64,000 bases of DNA from Pseudisothecium myosuroides (lineage: Eukaryota > Streptophyta > Bryopsida > Hypnales > Lembophyllaceae), in contig OX637290.1 of NCBI GenBank assembly GCA_951799445.1, positions 3,536,501 through 3,600,500 of the forward strand. Reading direction: 5' to 3'. Numbering within the stretch: the first letter of the stretch is position 1; the number at the start of each line of letters is the position of its first letter. The notes under the pieces were generated by a model. That model was not told where the DNA came from. It worked only from the letters and a program-made list of their open reading frames with translations, and made no database searches. Shown one piece after another: positions 24,215-36,107 of this stretch. The position numbers and the translations under genes are program-made.

Positions 24215-25316
24215 TGTAGTTACTCATTTAATTGGGTTTTTTTTTTTCAAAACTCACTGCTTAATTTGTAGAAAATATTACACGTTTGATGATCTAACTT
24301 TCTTCCTTTCCTTCTCCCTTCTTTTCTTTCTCTTCACTTCTTCTACATTAGCACTATTCCACCAATTGTATTGATGGTGCCTTACAACTATAGTCTCAAA
24401 CTATGAGAGAATTAATGGTGTCTCCTACCCTCTTACACATTCCCACATTTGTGTCATCCCAATCCCCCTCCTAACGGTCACAACGAATTCTTTTAGATTT
24501 CTTTCCTAGGTCTAGGCACTATTTATCGTTTCTCTCCTCCTTCCTCCTATTTCATCTCCTTCTTCCCTAATCTCCCTCCATTCTTGTCGCTTCCGTTTTG
24601 TTGGTGAGAGATTTATGATGGGAGTGCTTGTGTGTAGGTGTTTTGTTTTGTCTTCCCCCTTCTTTTTCTTTCTTTTTCTACCCCTACTCTAATCCTTAGT
24701 CCCTAGTTTAATAGTCTCTAATTCTCCCTTTTTTTTGAGATAAAAGAAACCAAAAAAATTAAGAGCTGGACCTCAAACCCCGTGCTAGAACCCTGAACCC
24801 CGTTAAATCTAGCTATGGGTTCAAAGCTTCGCCGTCCTAGAATGGGGTCCACACAACAAGGAAGGTGAGAACACACTTTTAAAAAAAAACACAAAAGAAA
24901 GTCACAGTTTTGCCGTCCCGAAGGGGGTCCACTCAACAAGGGAAACGTTAGAAAAAGATAAGAATATACTTAAAGGGAACACACAAATTAGAACAAACAT
25001 GAGAATACAAAACTCACACACTAAAGGCTACCCAAAGCAGCATCGCCAAGGTACGGTGGGGGGGGGGTACTTTAGGATTAATGCAAGACACCAAAAGACT
25101 TCAAAACTCACAACTTAGTACACAAGAATATGTGGGACAAGGTAGAAAGACCCCCAAGGACCCTCAAAAAAGCTTGAAATATAACAACAGTGGAGCCAAA
25201 AGTGCTCCGAAAACACCGTAGAGGTTTTTGGCTTAAAACGCCATATATTCAAAATAATTTGGACCCACGGACCTAAAACAAGTATAAGGGGTGATTCTAG
25301 AGAGAGAAATGGGGCC

Positions 25317-25324
25317 CTTATATA
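25317..25324 (-). promoter_or_regulatory. TATA box of the right arm, reading inward
   Basis: TATATAAG on the minus strand, flanked by the same GGGCCCC context as in the left arm. It would drive transcription toward the lipase fragment in its sense direction. Confidence 0.6.
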
Positions 25325-25843
25325 GGTTTTCAAGGGCCCATTCCCCCCCTAAGTTCCTACTAGTAACCTTATCAACTTGGATTTTCATCCTCATCCTCAA
25401 AGATTTTCATCCTAATCCCTAAAAATTGACTATCTACCATCTATGTTGGACCAACATCCTAACTTTTGGAGATTAACTCCAAATGTCAAACGGATTGCGC
25501 TGGTGGCTCTAGATCGCCGTGTTTAGTCTTAGAACCTTCTGTCCCCAACACCGAGACCAAAAAGCCATCGTAGGCTACTCTAGATTAAAACCAAGTTGTG
25601 CTAAATTTCTAAATCTTGGGGGTCTCCTATTTTGAAAAAAGTAACTAGCCTAGGGTCTTTGGTAGGTGCAAGGGAGTGGGAAAAGACTCCTTGTTGATTT
25701 TGTTTCGCTGTCGTATGGTCCCGGAATGCCGGTCAACGTTGCGGGAACCCCACCACGTGATTACTTCCCAAGGAATCTTGACGATTTGGGTACTTTCCGC
25801 TATCGAAATGTTGCGAAACTTATTGGAGCGCATTATTAACATA

Positions 25844-25951
25844 CACTATAAGAGAAAGGGGTGTTTTAAGTGAGTTTTTAAGTATAGTCCTAGAGATAAG
25901 ATTTTAAGTAATGACCTTTAAAGAGATTTTCAACAAAATTTTACTTAAAAC
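25844..25951 (+). mobile_element. Half of a CACTA-type palindromic MITE
   Basis: Starts CACTATAAGAGAAAGGGG and matches the left half of the full palindrome at 28613-28834 up to its centre (TTTTACTTAAAAC). The right half is missing. An ATA precedes it, as for the complete copy. Confidence 0.75.
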
Positions 25952-25954
25952 GCA

Positions 25955-26150
25955 TCCAATGGATGACAAGGAATCAAATTCTATAGGACAAAAGTGCAAC
26001 TATTCATCCTCAAAATTTGTTGTGGAAAGGGAAGATCTTCTACAGTAATTTGGCTTGCAATGAGTACTTTTGCAATGTTGGAGGCTAATGATTCACACGG
26101 TAATAGCAAAGGATGATTTCAAGGGTCACCCCTTCGGTGTTTGAGGTTTA
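25955..26150 (-). mobile_element. Family B MITE, copy 3, eroded
   Basis: Reverse-orientation match to 1929-2162 and 40681-40910 (GACAAAAGTGCAACTATTCA, CTTCTACAGTA, GGGTGACC-type end). The TTAA at the 26150 side is altered to TTTAA. Confidence 0.6.
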
Positions 26151-26154
26151 ACAA

Positions 26155-26740
26155 TATTGTCATTTAGTTTCAAGGTTTCATTAAAAGAAATTTGTATGTC
26201 CTTAGGATTAAGCAACAATTAATATATGAATGAAATACTCTATGGATGAAACTGTGACACAATTTACATTTAATAAAAGAGATTAGCAAATAATAATATA
26301 AAAAATAACAAGTCCTTTAGAGACATGATTGAATTTATCCATCAAAAAAATTTATATTGTTATTACTTAAGTGATTAGGATTTGAAATTTAAATGAAGTC
26401 ACATATTTAAATTGGTAGAGTTAATATTGAAAATATACTAATAGTGTATATGGGCTTCAATTTTATCCCTTTAAAAAAGCATAGACAATTGTTTGAACAA
26501 AGTTTTAGGTATATCTACTTAAATAGAATTTAAAATACAGGTGCAAAAATGCATCCACCAACCTTGCATTTTAAATATGTTTAAATGGAAATTGCTGATA
26601 TGACTTGATGTATGAACCTAGTCTTGTCCCAAACTCAAAACATTGTTAAATTCTCTCTTGAATAAATTATATATATTATTAGATAGTTGGATATTTTTCT
26701 AAACATGACGCTTCTAATAATGATGTTGGTTGATCTATAT
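26155..26740 (+). repeat. Dispersed repeat R, copy 2
   Basis: Direct-orientation match to 4985-5600, for example ACTCTATGGATGAAAC and GAACCTAGTCTTGTCC. The copies are too diverged and too far apart to be the two LTRs of one young element. Confidence 0.6.
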
Positions 26741-28029
26741 ATAGTCTAAGAAAATTGAATAATATTAATTTATTTTTACTTATGTCATATTTTGAGGATT
26801 TCAAACTTTTGATTTCAAATTTTACATAATTTTTTTTAATATTAAATTAACATTCTTAAGATTTGTTATATTAAAAAAAAAGGTTTTAGGGTGACTTTAA
26901 ATTAGGCCTCAAACTATATAGGGTTCATTTGTCAATTTCAAGTTTTGATAAAGTTAATCTTATTAATTAAAATCAAATAAACTAATGAATACTTTGAAGG
27001 TCACAATTGTATAACTATGAGGTGTTAATCAATATGCTTTTATTCAGTGTCAAAACAGAACATTTAGATCATCTACCAGTGAAGTTTTGACTCTCAACCC
27101 CCTAAAGCATTAGTTCCATTGCCATGATGTCAAACTTTATTTCTCAATTCAATGTAGCCTATCAAATGATATTTGAATTTAATACAATATTTTTGGTGTA
27201 CAAGACAGCTACATGTTATCCATCAATATGAAAAATCTCTATTAATTTTTTAAGAAATTATATTTTATAATTTTAAACCAATATGTGAAACTAAATTGAT
27301 AAACATGACAAAAATAATCCCCGTAATTTAGAATTTTTTAAGAGGTAAATGGAACCATGAACAATAGTGTGAAATTTTTTCAATATTTTGTTTCTTCTTT
27401 TACACTCAAACATCCTTGGCAACAACCTTCAAGTCAAATCATTACCATCAAGCTAAATTTAGCCTTTTTATAAATGAATGATATTTTTTGATGATTTTCA
27501 TTTTTCAATGAACAATTTTCCTATAGATTTTGTTTTTTTAAGAAGTTTTGGTGGAGAATTTAGATTATTGTGATTATTAGAGTATAAATATACATAATAT
27601 TATATCAATTAGAATACATATTATAATAATTTGGAATTTCGACGAAACCTAAGTATATGGTTGACAAACAATATTTGTAATTTAAACTTGAGAATCAATT
27701 TTTTTTAAAAGAATATAAATGATTTCCATACAATATTGAGTTATTTGGATTCTAACCAATAAAGAGCTTCTAATTGCAACAACTCATTGAATTTTTGAAT
27801 CTTTCCTATTTTTTGGAATAGAATAGAAATATAATTTATTAGTGGCTTCATTTTCTAAGTTTAAACAAAAATAAAAAATAGATACTTTGAAAATTACATT
27901 CAAGTTTTTTTTACTAATGCTCATTTAGTTTTGGGATGTAGGGATCTTTAGGGGTTAATAGCTTCTACTTAAAACTTTGAAAAAATATATACTTTGATGA
28001 ATTATCTTTCATTTGCTAATACAAATAAA
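26741..28029. other. AT-rich DNA with a single TTAA-element end
   Basis: GATCTTTAGGGGTTAA at about 27943-27958 looks like the right end of a family T element whose left end may be the eroded CAACCCCCTAAAGC near 27095. No gene is seen. Confidence 0.4.
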
Positions 28030-28600
28030 TTAACCCCTAAAGGACCATGAGTGCAGATTTTGAACAATGAATGAACGGAAACACATCCCAAAGTCACCGA
28101 AATGCATTTTTTCATCTATCAATTTTTTTTCAAGATTCTTATATTAGTTCTTTAACATTTGTATGGTTCAGATTATGAAGATTTTGCTTTGCAAAAATTC
28201 TATAATTCAAAAGGTATCGGGAGGTCTATCCTCAAAAAATAACTTTTTTTTGTTCAAAAAATGCCTTCAAAAATGACTTGAATCAAAAAATCAAATAATT
28301 TTTTTCAAAAATAACTATAATTAGAACTCAATATTTTAAACTTACAGAATTAAAAAAAAAAAAATCATAAATATTCAATCTACAATTGATTTTATAAAGA
28401 ATTTCCAATTTCTCGCTTCAAATTTTATTGAAAAATATTGATATGTTTTTGTTGATCTAACCGTATGGATGTGATCTATAAATAGAATTTTACAACTATT
28501 GTTTGAAAGTCATCATTAAAGTATTCGTCTAAGTTGCATTTTATATTATATCTTCGCAATTTTGGAAATTTGGACATCCCTCCGATCCTTTAGGGGTTAA
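28030..28600. mobile_element. TTAA-flanked element, family T, copy T4
   Basis: Starts TTAACCCCTAAAGGACC and ends GATCCTTTAGGGGTTAA: 571 bp, non-coding, with both TTAA ends intact. Confidence 0.75.
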
Positions 28601-28612
28601 AATTTAACCATA

Positions 28613-28834
28613 CACTACAAGAGAAAGGGGTGTTTTAAGTGAGTTTTTAAGTATAGTCCTAGACACGTGATTTTAAGTAAGGACCTTTAAGGAGATTTCT
28701 AGCAAAATTTTACTTAAAACACATGTGTTTTAAGTAAAATTTTGCTAGAAATCTCCTTAAAGGTCCTTACTTAAAATCATGTGTCTAGGACTATACTTAA
28801 AAACTCACTTAAAACACCCCTTTCTCTTGTAGTG
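28613..28834. mobile_element. Complete CACTA-type palindromic MITE
   Basis: A 222-bp, almost perfect palindrome: CACTACAAGAGAAAGG at one end, its complement at the other, centre ACACATGTGT. It is flanked by the 3-bp direct repeat ATA (28610-28612, 28835-28837). The CACTA terminus and 3-bp duplication are hallmarks of the CACTA (CMC/EnSpm) superfamily. Confidence 0.9.
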
Positions 28835-29280
28835 ATAGTTCTATATTAGGACTTTGTTGAACAACAAAATTGTCAACTTGGGGCATTAATAAAGTAGAAT
28901 TACTGAGGTTTTTTATGAACACATGCCCTAAAACATCTAAATGATAAGTAGATTTGATCACACAATTTTCAGCAAATCCATATTGAGAATGAGACACAAA
29001 TTTAAAAGTTTGTTTTTCTATTTTGACTTCTTATAATTTTTGTCTTGAATATCTAAATGCCGTTTCTATACTTCATTTAATTTTTGATGCAATATATTTT
29101 ATGTGTGGTCTTTTTATAACAAACCTCCTTGCCACATAAGTATGGTTGTTAGAGACATTTGCTTGATTGTAGATGATCTAACCTTACTATCAATATTTCA
29201 AGGGAATTAGTAAGCAATATTCTAAATAAATATAAATAAACAAATAAATAATATTTCAAGTGTATTATATAAAAAAACCA

Positions 29281-29388
29281 AAACTTATCAATGAAAAATT
29301 GATTCATAACAAAGTACTATAAATAAGATAGGTTGTAGTGTATGAAACAAAAACTTATCAATGAAAAATTGATTCATAACAAAGTACT
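29281..29388 (+). repeat. Direct duplication of about 40 bp
   Basis: AAACTTATCAATGAAAAATT plus the following GATTCATAACAAAGTACTA occurs twice, about 69 bp apart. Confidence 0.75.
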
Positions 29389-29390
29389 AA

Positions 29391-29430
29391 CTACCTCCGT
29401 CCCAAAATGATATTTCTAATGGACAAAATA
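29391..29430 (+). mobile_element. Single end of a Stowaway-like MITE
   Basis: CTACCTCCGTCCCAAAATGA closely matches the Stowaway terminus (CTCCCTCCGT…). No matching inverted end follows within several hundred bases, so the element is truncated. Confidence 0.5.
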
Positions 29431-29991
29431 ATTTAAATTAAGGTGAAGAAAAACATTTTAAAAAACCATTTTACGTTCACTTGTAAGTAGAGTTTGGTGC
29501 ACTCCTAGCATTCTAGAAACTTTGAGTTTCAAAGCCCTTTTCAAAAGTAGTTTTGGAATATTGAAAAGTAGAATTCTTTAGGCATTTTCAAGGATCACCA
29601 ATGGTCAATTAATTTGTTGAGTGTGAGGTCATTGTTTTGTAGGTATTAAATATATACCCAATCCTATTTGTGGCCCTTGGTCTTGCCTCCCATTGCTTCA
29701 TCTCCTTTAATTGGGAAATATTCAAAGAGATGCAAAAAATAAGAATGAATAGTATTAATTGACCCTTTTATTCATTTCATTTGTCTTTTGACTTGATGAT
29801 TGCGTGCAAACCGCTGTTAATAAGAATTGTCAAAGAAGTTGTATTGAGAGTACTTCTCCTTTTGACTTCTCTCACTTTATACAATAGTTCAATGTAGGTG
29901 GTACTGGATTGTCGCTTGTGGCTTTGACTATTACCGCGGTATTCAGTTGTGTGTGTTATGGCATGGCTATGCTTGCACCGACCTATTTGAA

Positions 29992-31296
29992 TTAACCCCT
30001 AAAGGACCAAGGCCTTTTTCTGTCAAAAAACACTCAAAACTGCCATTTTTTTACTCTTTTTTTACTTTGTGCTAGAATCTTACACCTAACTAGAATGAGA
30101 GTGTGTGGAAAGATTTCAGAATTTTTGACCTCACAAATTGCAAGATATCTGCGTTTAAAGTGAAAAAAACAAGTTTTTCAGCACATTGCGGGACTAGATT
30201 CTTTGACTTTAAACATTTTTAACTTAAAACTTTTGCACTACAGAGTTTTGAGATTTAAATCTTTATTGTGGAGGATTGAGTTGAGAGTCTAGAAAAAAAA
30301 AAAAAGTTCAAAAAAACTTAATTATCATTCTTAAAAAAATTATTAAGTAGAAGTAGGTACAAGATAGAAGGAAAATCTAAAATATTAATATCTTTTAAAT
30401 GGAATTAAAATGCCCTAATCCCAATGGTTAGATTGTTCTAGCAAGTAAACTAAACAATAAAAAAAAATTGAAAAATTTGAAAAATTACATTCAGAAATGA
30501 ATCCTACAAGTTATTTTTTTCAAGAAGATGCTCTAATTGCCCGAAAAACAAGAATGTCCATAACTTTCTCATAACAAATCCAAATGAAATGAATCAAAGC
30601 TTTCTAGATAGACAAAATTATAACCTATGAGAAAACATTACAAAAGATTTGAACCCCAAAAGAGGCCGCTTTGTAATGGAAAAATTTGGGTGGGAAGAGC
30701 CTTTTCAACTCACTAAGAAGGCCAAAAATTCTATGATGAATTCAAAAATTTGTCATCATTATTCAATCCATCTCCATGATCTCATGAATTATTGGGTGAG
30801 AAGAGCCCTCTTAAATCACTAATTGGCCAAGAATTGCATTATGAACTCAAAAATTTGTCATCATTATCCAATCCATCTCCAAGATATCATAAATCTCATG
30901 ATGGTTTCCTCATGAAGGATGGAGCACACGCCAAGTGGTAGTTGTAATGAAAATATGATTGCTCTCATACTCATGCAATTAGTATTAAAATTAGTAAGAA
31001 AACTTGCGGCCTCTTTTTGGGTTCAATTCTTTTGTAATGAGAATATTAAAAAAAAATCAAATTTTTGCAAATTTTTTTTTGCTGCCCGAGCTGCCCTTGT
31101 CCCCTATTTTGAGCTTATTTGGTCATAATTGTTATTCCCATGCATCAATTGTGAAAAAAATTATATTCCCACAGAGCTTATCAGTTTTTCTATCTTCAAA
31201 TTTCTTTTCAAAAAATCATGAAAAAATTTCAACTTGTAGGTATCTGCCCCAAAAACGCATTCGTCCGCCGAAGGGACAACGGTCCTTTAGGGTTAA
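29992..31296. mobile_element. TTAA-flanked element, family T, copy T5
   Basis: Starts TTAACCCCTAAAGGACCAAG and ends GGTCCTTTAGGGTTAA, 1,305 bp. The interior is shared with T6 (43814-44730), but T5 holds extra sequence including a direct duplication of about 107 bp (30687-30900). The proteins suggested by its open frames have no recognisable content. Confidence 0.7.
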
Positions 31297-31350
31297 GAGG
31301 CATCCACGGCAACCACAAAATAATGTGGACTATGATACGCAACCACAGCT

Positions 31351-31518
31351 ATGGCAGTCTTGGCGTCGGAGGCAGCCAAGCGTTTTGCTTTGCTAGTTGC
31401 TCTTTGTGCAATCGCTGTTTGTGATAATGACGGAGATAAAATTTCTTCATGCACATTCAAAAACTTCCAACGACACTTACCTGCGAAGAAGCTGCCACAG
31501 GACACCAAGTTAGAGTGA
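31351..31518 (+). CDS. Possible small secreted protein or first exon
   Basis: The ATG at 31351 opens 55 codons ending at TGA 31516-31518. Residues 12-24 (FALLVALCAIAVC) form a plausible signal peptide core, followed by a short charged tail with one further cysteine. It begins only 55 bases after element T5 ends. A second open segment (31735-31879, ending at a GAG/GTAAC donor) may belong to the same transcription unit. No family is recognised and it may be chance. Confidence 0.25.
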   Translation: MAVLASEAAKRFALLVALCAIAVCDNDGDKISSCTFKNFQRHLPAKKLPQDTKLE

Positions 31519-31734
31519 TCTAGAGGGAGATTAGTACTACTAGGATATCCTAGCTCGATCATACCAATTTGAAGTATCTAGGCCAGAGACTCAAGCTGAA
31601 ATTGTCAATCGCGAGAGGGCGACCTGCAAGATGCCGTCGAAAAACAGGATTTTAGGGATGGCGCTGCCATTTAACTTGATGCAAAATCTTCAAGCTCTAG
31701 GACCCTATCTTGTGGATCCCATCAGGAATATATA

Positions 31735-31879
31735 ATGTTGTCTGTGAATCAAATCGGAGTCAGCAGATCACTGAAGGCCATTAGCGACAAGAATGCTGGA
31801 AGGCACATTGGCAATAAGAAACTTTTCAAGGGAATCTTTGCTCCCTGTGTTAAATCCGGAAGGATAAGCATGCATGAGG
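31735..31879 (+). CDS. Possible exon, unrecognised
   Basis: The frame from the ATG at 31735 is basic and ends with GRISMHE at a GTAAC donor-like site. The preceding 31600-31730 is open in another frame (…NLMQNLQALGPYL…), so a frameshift or small intron would be needed to join them. Low confidence. Confidence 0.2.
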
Positions 31880-31919
31880 TAACATTGTGCATTGGCTTAG
31901 TTTACTTAAAATCTTAACG

Positions 31920-33662
31920 ATGAATTTACGTAATGTAGATAATTACGTTCCAGAACTTAGTTGATAAGGTAACTTAGTGAAATTCCAGTGGATCTCTAAA
32001 TCTATATATAATTTGTTGGGAGTGCAGACTAAGTGACTATTATCTATTTTATGAGAACGCAGCCGTACCGTACCCTTCAAATCTTTCGTCTGGGCAGAGC
32101 TGTAAAGTAAGTTAACACCTGTCTTAGGAACTGATATGCTTGACTACCTTCAGGCACTTGACTGCTTTTACTCTTTCATGTTTCACCTCTTGGAAACATG
32201 GAAATATTGCACATGATTTATGATTTTCTGTGCTCACTTTGCTTAAATGTTTTAGTGCTAAGCTAATGTTGTGCAACACAAGTGAGAGCTAGTAAGTTAT
32301 TTTATGTTTTTCTGAGGGACTTGTTTTCCCCTTGTATATAGAAATTAAGTTGTTATTAGATCTGAGCGCATGGTGTGCACTTCCTCACATTTTTTATGCA
32401 ACATTGCATTGTGAGCATTGAATTTTCTGTATCCATTTTTTTGTTTGATGTTTGGGTCAGTACGTGTGCTCATTTTTACTTTTTGACCTGATAATTCAAT
32501 ATATTTTTAATATCGTTTGAAACAATGATGTGTTTTGTCAGACGATAGAAGATAGCCTTGTGATTTTATGAATGCTAAAGTAAGCGTGGGATTGCTTATG
32601 GTATATTCACACCTGGTGTTAAGGGTCAGTGTTACAGGTGATTTAAGAAGCACAAAGGAACAGTTGTTCATACTAGAGGTAATTCGTACATGCCGATCCT
32701 ACGTGGGCTCCGAGGTGGCAGAAGAAAAGACTGGTGCTGAGCAGGTAGGCGGAAGTCACTGTAGCAATCTCTTCGAGATTTCCGGCAGGTTTTCTGTAGG
32801 ACTGCAATCAAACAAAAATGAAGATTTCAGAAGTAAAGCACCGCTTGTAGTTAATGGCAGCCCAGAGGGTCGATTAACTAGGAACGACGCCTCAGTGCAG
32901 GAAATATAATCAACAGAAAGGACAAGGTCCGATCGATTGTACATCCATCTCCAAAACCTACAGTCATGCAATTAAATGACGGTGTTTTTTGACGGCAGAC
33001 CTCAACATATAAACTTGGTTGCTGATCTTCAAGAATTACCTTTCACATTGCGCACGGAGTTACGAATTCTCGCACGTCCAGTTTCCGATTGAAGAGCGTT
33101 GCTGAGGTCTCATTCCACGTTCCCTGTCCACGGCGCTTGATATCATGTGCATTTCCATTGATGTCTGCCTGCATGCATTATTAGAATAGCTTGAGATCAT
33201 TAACTTCATGTTGTCGGTTCAGTGCAGAAATAGATTCATGGAGAACCAGTTGCACCCTGCAAGTTACGGCAACAAAAGCGCTCCAAATTCCGACCCTATA
33301 GAAGGTGAGATCGATATCCAGTACATCGTCCAAAGACGACAGCTTGACAAAGCATGAAGCTATAGAGTCAGACGACAGAGTGAAGAGTCCGACTTCGTCG
33401 TTCCAAGCAATTCTCACCATGCTATTGAAATGGTCATGCGTTATTGCAATCAATTCACTATTCCATTGCATGTGGTCTACAGTTCACGATCCTTTGTTCA
33501 ATGACGTATTTCTAATCCTTACGCCTTCAATGACCCCACCATGAATTCCCATCATGTCTATCCACTATGCTCGGTTTCTACTCTTTCTAGCATTACTACT
33601 AATCAAGAGATGAAGCAGACCATTAATCTAATTACACGTTTCCATGATCAGCTGCGTCAACG
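31920..33662. other. Region without a convincing gene
   Basis: Less AT-rich than the surroundings. The minus-strand frame 33181-33471 (96 codons) and the plus-strand frame from about 32568 to 32909 have no recognised motif. Part of this may be the outer end of the Harbinger element that follows, but no terminal inverted repeat could be fixed. Confidence 0.3.
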
Positions 33663-35156
33663 ATGGCAAGACAAAGAGCTCCACCTCCTGCAACAGCCAC
33701 TGCTTCTAATGGTGAGTGCTCAGTTGTTCGACGCACTTTCATATTCTCTCCGTTCACAGTGACCTGCAAAACACACAAACGGGCTCTGACGCTCTAGTTA
33801 GTTCTAGCACTTCAAAATTTCTTTAATTTGTTGTAATTGGGTGCTTGTGAAGGTACCGTCGATCCAGGCGGTCAAAGTCAACTTCCGAATCGACGTTCAG
33901 TTGCCCCGAGATCGGCCACTATCGTCAGTAACGGAGCTCCTCCAAACCCTGCAAAACGTGCACAGAAGGATCATGGGCCAAACTAGTCTCACGGTGAAAT
34001 TGTTGCTCTCGTCAATGCAAAGAGGGATTTATTCCTTGAGGAACTTGATGCACTTGACGGCAGGGACCTTATGAATCCGGACGCAACAAAGTGGATCCAA
34101 ATTACCATGGAAGTGATGAGAGCTCAATGCTCCCCTTGCCCTCGTGACGGTCCAGCATGTAAGTCCAAGTGGAATCAAATCATTCGGGAGTATAAGCGGA
34201 TTGCTGACTTCTTCACGAGAAGTGGCACCAACGACATTGAATATTGGGCCATGACTGCTGTGGAACGCAAGAATGAAGGATTGCCCCGGTCATTCTCTAA
34301 AGAAATTTTCAAGAACATAAACGAATGGTTTGGGAGCCGCCCTAGCATGCAACCACCGCACACTAGGGACTTGCTGTCCAACAAAGACAGCAATTACTCA
34401 GCCCCTTCTCGACATTGTAATACCAATGGAGGTAACAATCAAGGCAATAGTGACGGTGACCACGACGACCCCATGGAGATCGCTCAACGAGTCGAAGTCA
34501 TTGATGACACTACCGCAATGCCGTCGCCATTAGCACCTACCAGCACTGGCGTTTGCACGGCTAACGACTCCTTCAGCTCCCCAGTGGCAACGTCCAATCC
34601 CACCCGCATGAATAGGCTCCCACTTGGCGTGACGCCGTTGCTTGTAAGCTCAAGCGACACAAGTGCCTTCACAATGCAGCGGCGGGATGGAAACATCGGG
34701 ATTCGATGCAAGAATTTGTCGGGCCACAATGTTATTGCAGAGGCCACCAAAGCCAGTGGGCAAGTGATGGCTGGCCAGATGTAAGATATGGCAGAAGCTA
34801 ATTGTGATCTAGAAAGATCAAAAATTGAAGTCCAGCTTAAGCTCTTCAGTGAGCAGATGGAATATCAGAGAGAAAGAGATAGGAGACTTCATGAGAATGC
34901 AAGACTTGCCAATACTAATGCTAGACTAGCTATAGAAAAACAAGGCCAAGTCGTCAAGTGCCTTTCTGATCTTTCCAATGTCTTAAGTGCGGGGCTGCGT
35001 CTCCCCAAAACAGTACAAATGGGACTAGAAGAGGAAAATGTCCCTCCTGAATTAGATTCACATGAGAAGGTGGCAGAAGATCCCGCCCTAGACCTTCTAG
35101 CTACTGCTATAGCCGATACAGGTGCCTTTGACGACACTATCCTACCAAGTGTTTGA
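33663..35156 (+). pseudogene. Myb/SANT-like (trihelix-type) protein of a Harbinger element, broken
   Basis: Exon 1 is 33663-33711 (MARQRAPPPATATASN plus one base). The intron 33712-33852 has GT…AG ends, and exon 2 keeps the frame to TGA 35154-35156, about 450 residues in all. After a basic leader comes a Myb/SANT-like DNA-binding region (SHGEIVALVNAK…, CKSKWNQIIREYKRI) that ends near 34330. Then follow a low-complexity linker and a C-terminal coiled coil (QMEYQRERDRRLHENARL). In PIF/Harbinger transposons such a protein partners the nuclease in binding the element ends. Two in-frame stops break it: TAG 33984-33986, where a family tryptophan is expected, and TAA 34782-34784. It pairs with the nuclease at 36108-37436 on the other strand. 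Confidence 0.75.
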
Positions 35157-36107
35157 TGTTTGTATGGAGAACATCGAACCTGCACCATGACCACGATCAC
35201 TTTGTCAGTAAAAGCAAGTTCAGTTATGTTTTAAGAACTTGTGTTTTGCTTGACTCTCTCATTGCATCAACGATTGCCTCCACATACACTTCATTTGACA
35301 TGGCCTCTCTATTGACTGCAAGGTAGCATCACGTACATCTTGACACTTTCTGTGACTGTTTCATTGTCATGTTCACACGTTCAATAATTTTAAAGATGTC
35401 ACACTATCACCAAATCACTACTAATGGAAACAACAACACTACCTACTCTCATTGGCACTGCTCTCCTTTGTGAACACATGGTACATCAATCAGAACACGA
35501 AGACATAGACACATATTGTTTCTCAAACCACTTGCGATTCACAACAATCAAAACGGAAAATGAATCAAATGCTCAGCTAGACTGCAATGACGTAGCATTA
35601 CCACAGAGTACAAGGCCGCCTGTGAACTGAGAAGGCTTCGACTAAGGTGGCTGCAGTTAACTGTTCACAAACTGCCGAAAACTATGAAGTGACAAAATAC
35701 ATGCTTGTATTGTTCTAATGAGCGTACGGAAAGCAACATTTGTTTTCAAGTCCAAGAAGTCAGTTCTGAAATCAAAAAACAACTATTTCCTTCGAAATTC
35801 ATAAAAACTTACAAAGGCATAGTTCAGAACATCTACGCTGGTGAACTTCAATGTATTGTGGAAAGCAATCGCAAAGAAGAGTCTACAGTAGCTTCCACTC
35901 ATGAAGCAAATACTGTACCACATTAATTTCAAAGTAAAACTCCATTCATGAAGTTCTAAAGACGCACCTACTACCAATGCTTCTGACAGAGCCCAACTGA
36001 CTAGTCGAAACTACTTGCCAAACCCACTCCAAATGTAACTGAAGTTACACCTGCTTGGGTTTAGTTGGTGACACCCAGCTCTGGTGTCAAATTGCCGAAG
36101 TCCGCTG
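35157..36107. other. Spacer between the two convergent Harbinger genes
   Basis: The two genes converge here, so both 3' ends should lie in this stretch. No additional gene is supported. Confidence 0.5.

Larger units (their letters stand above)
22037..25842 (-). repeat. Right arm of the giant inverted repeat
   Basis: Reverse complement of 16408-20158. Its outer end stops exactly where a CACTA-type fragment begins at 25844, so the arm is truncated. It carries the mirrored TATA box (25317-25324), the mirrored ATG exon (24152-24214) and a homogenised 72-bp array. Confidence 0.8.
28838..29990. other. Intergenic DNA, no gene seen
   Basis: Apart from the tandem duplication and Stowaway end listed separately, nothing is recognised. 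Confidence 0.5.

Noticed and set aside
16408..25842. One LTR retrotransposon with two LTRs
   Set aside because: The arms are inverted, not direct, and no gag-pol, primer-binding site or polypurine tract is visible. Two opposed independent insertions remain possible.
4985..26740. Repeat R pair as LTRs of one large element
   Set aside because: They are diverged, without TG…CA ends or target duplication, and the interval holds unrelated elements.
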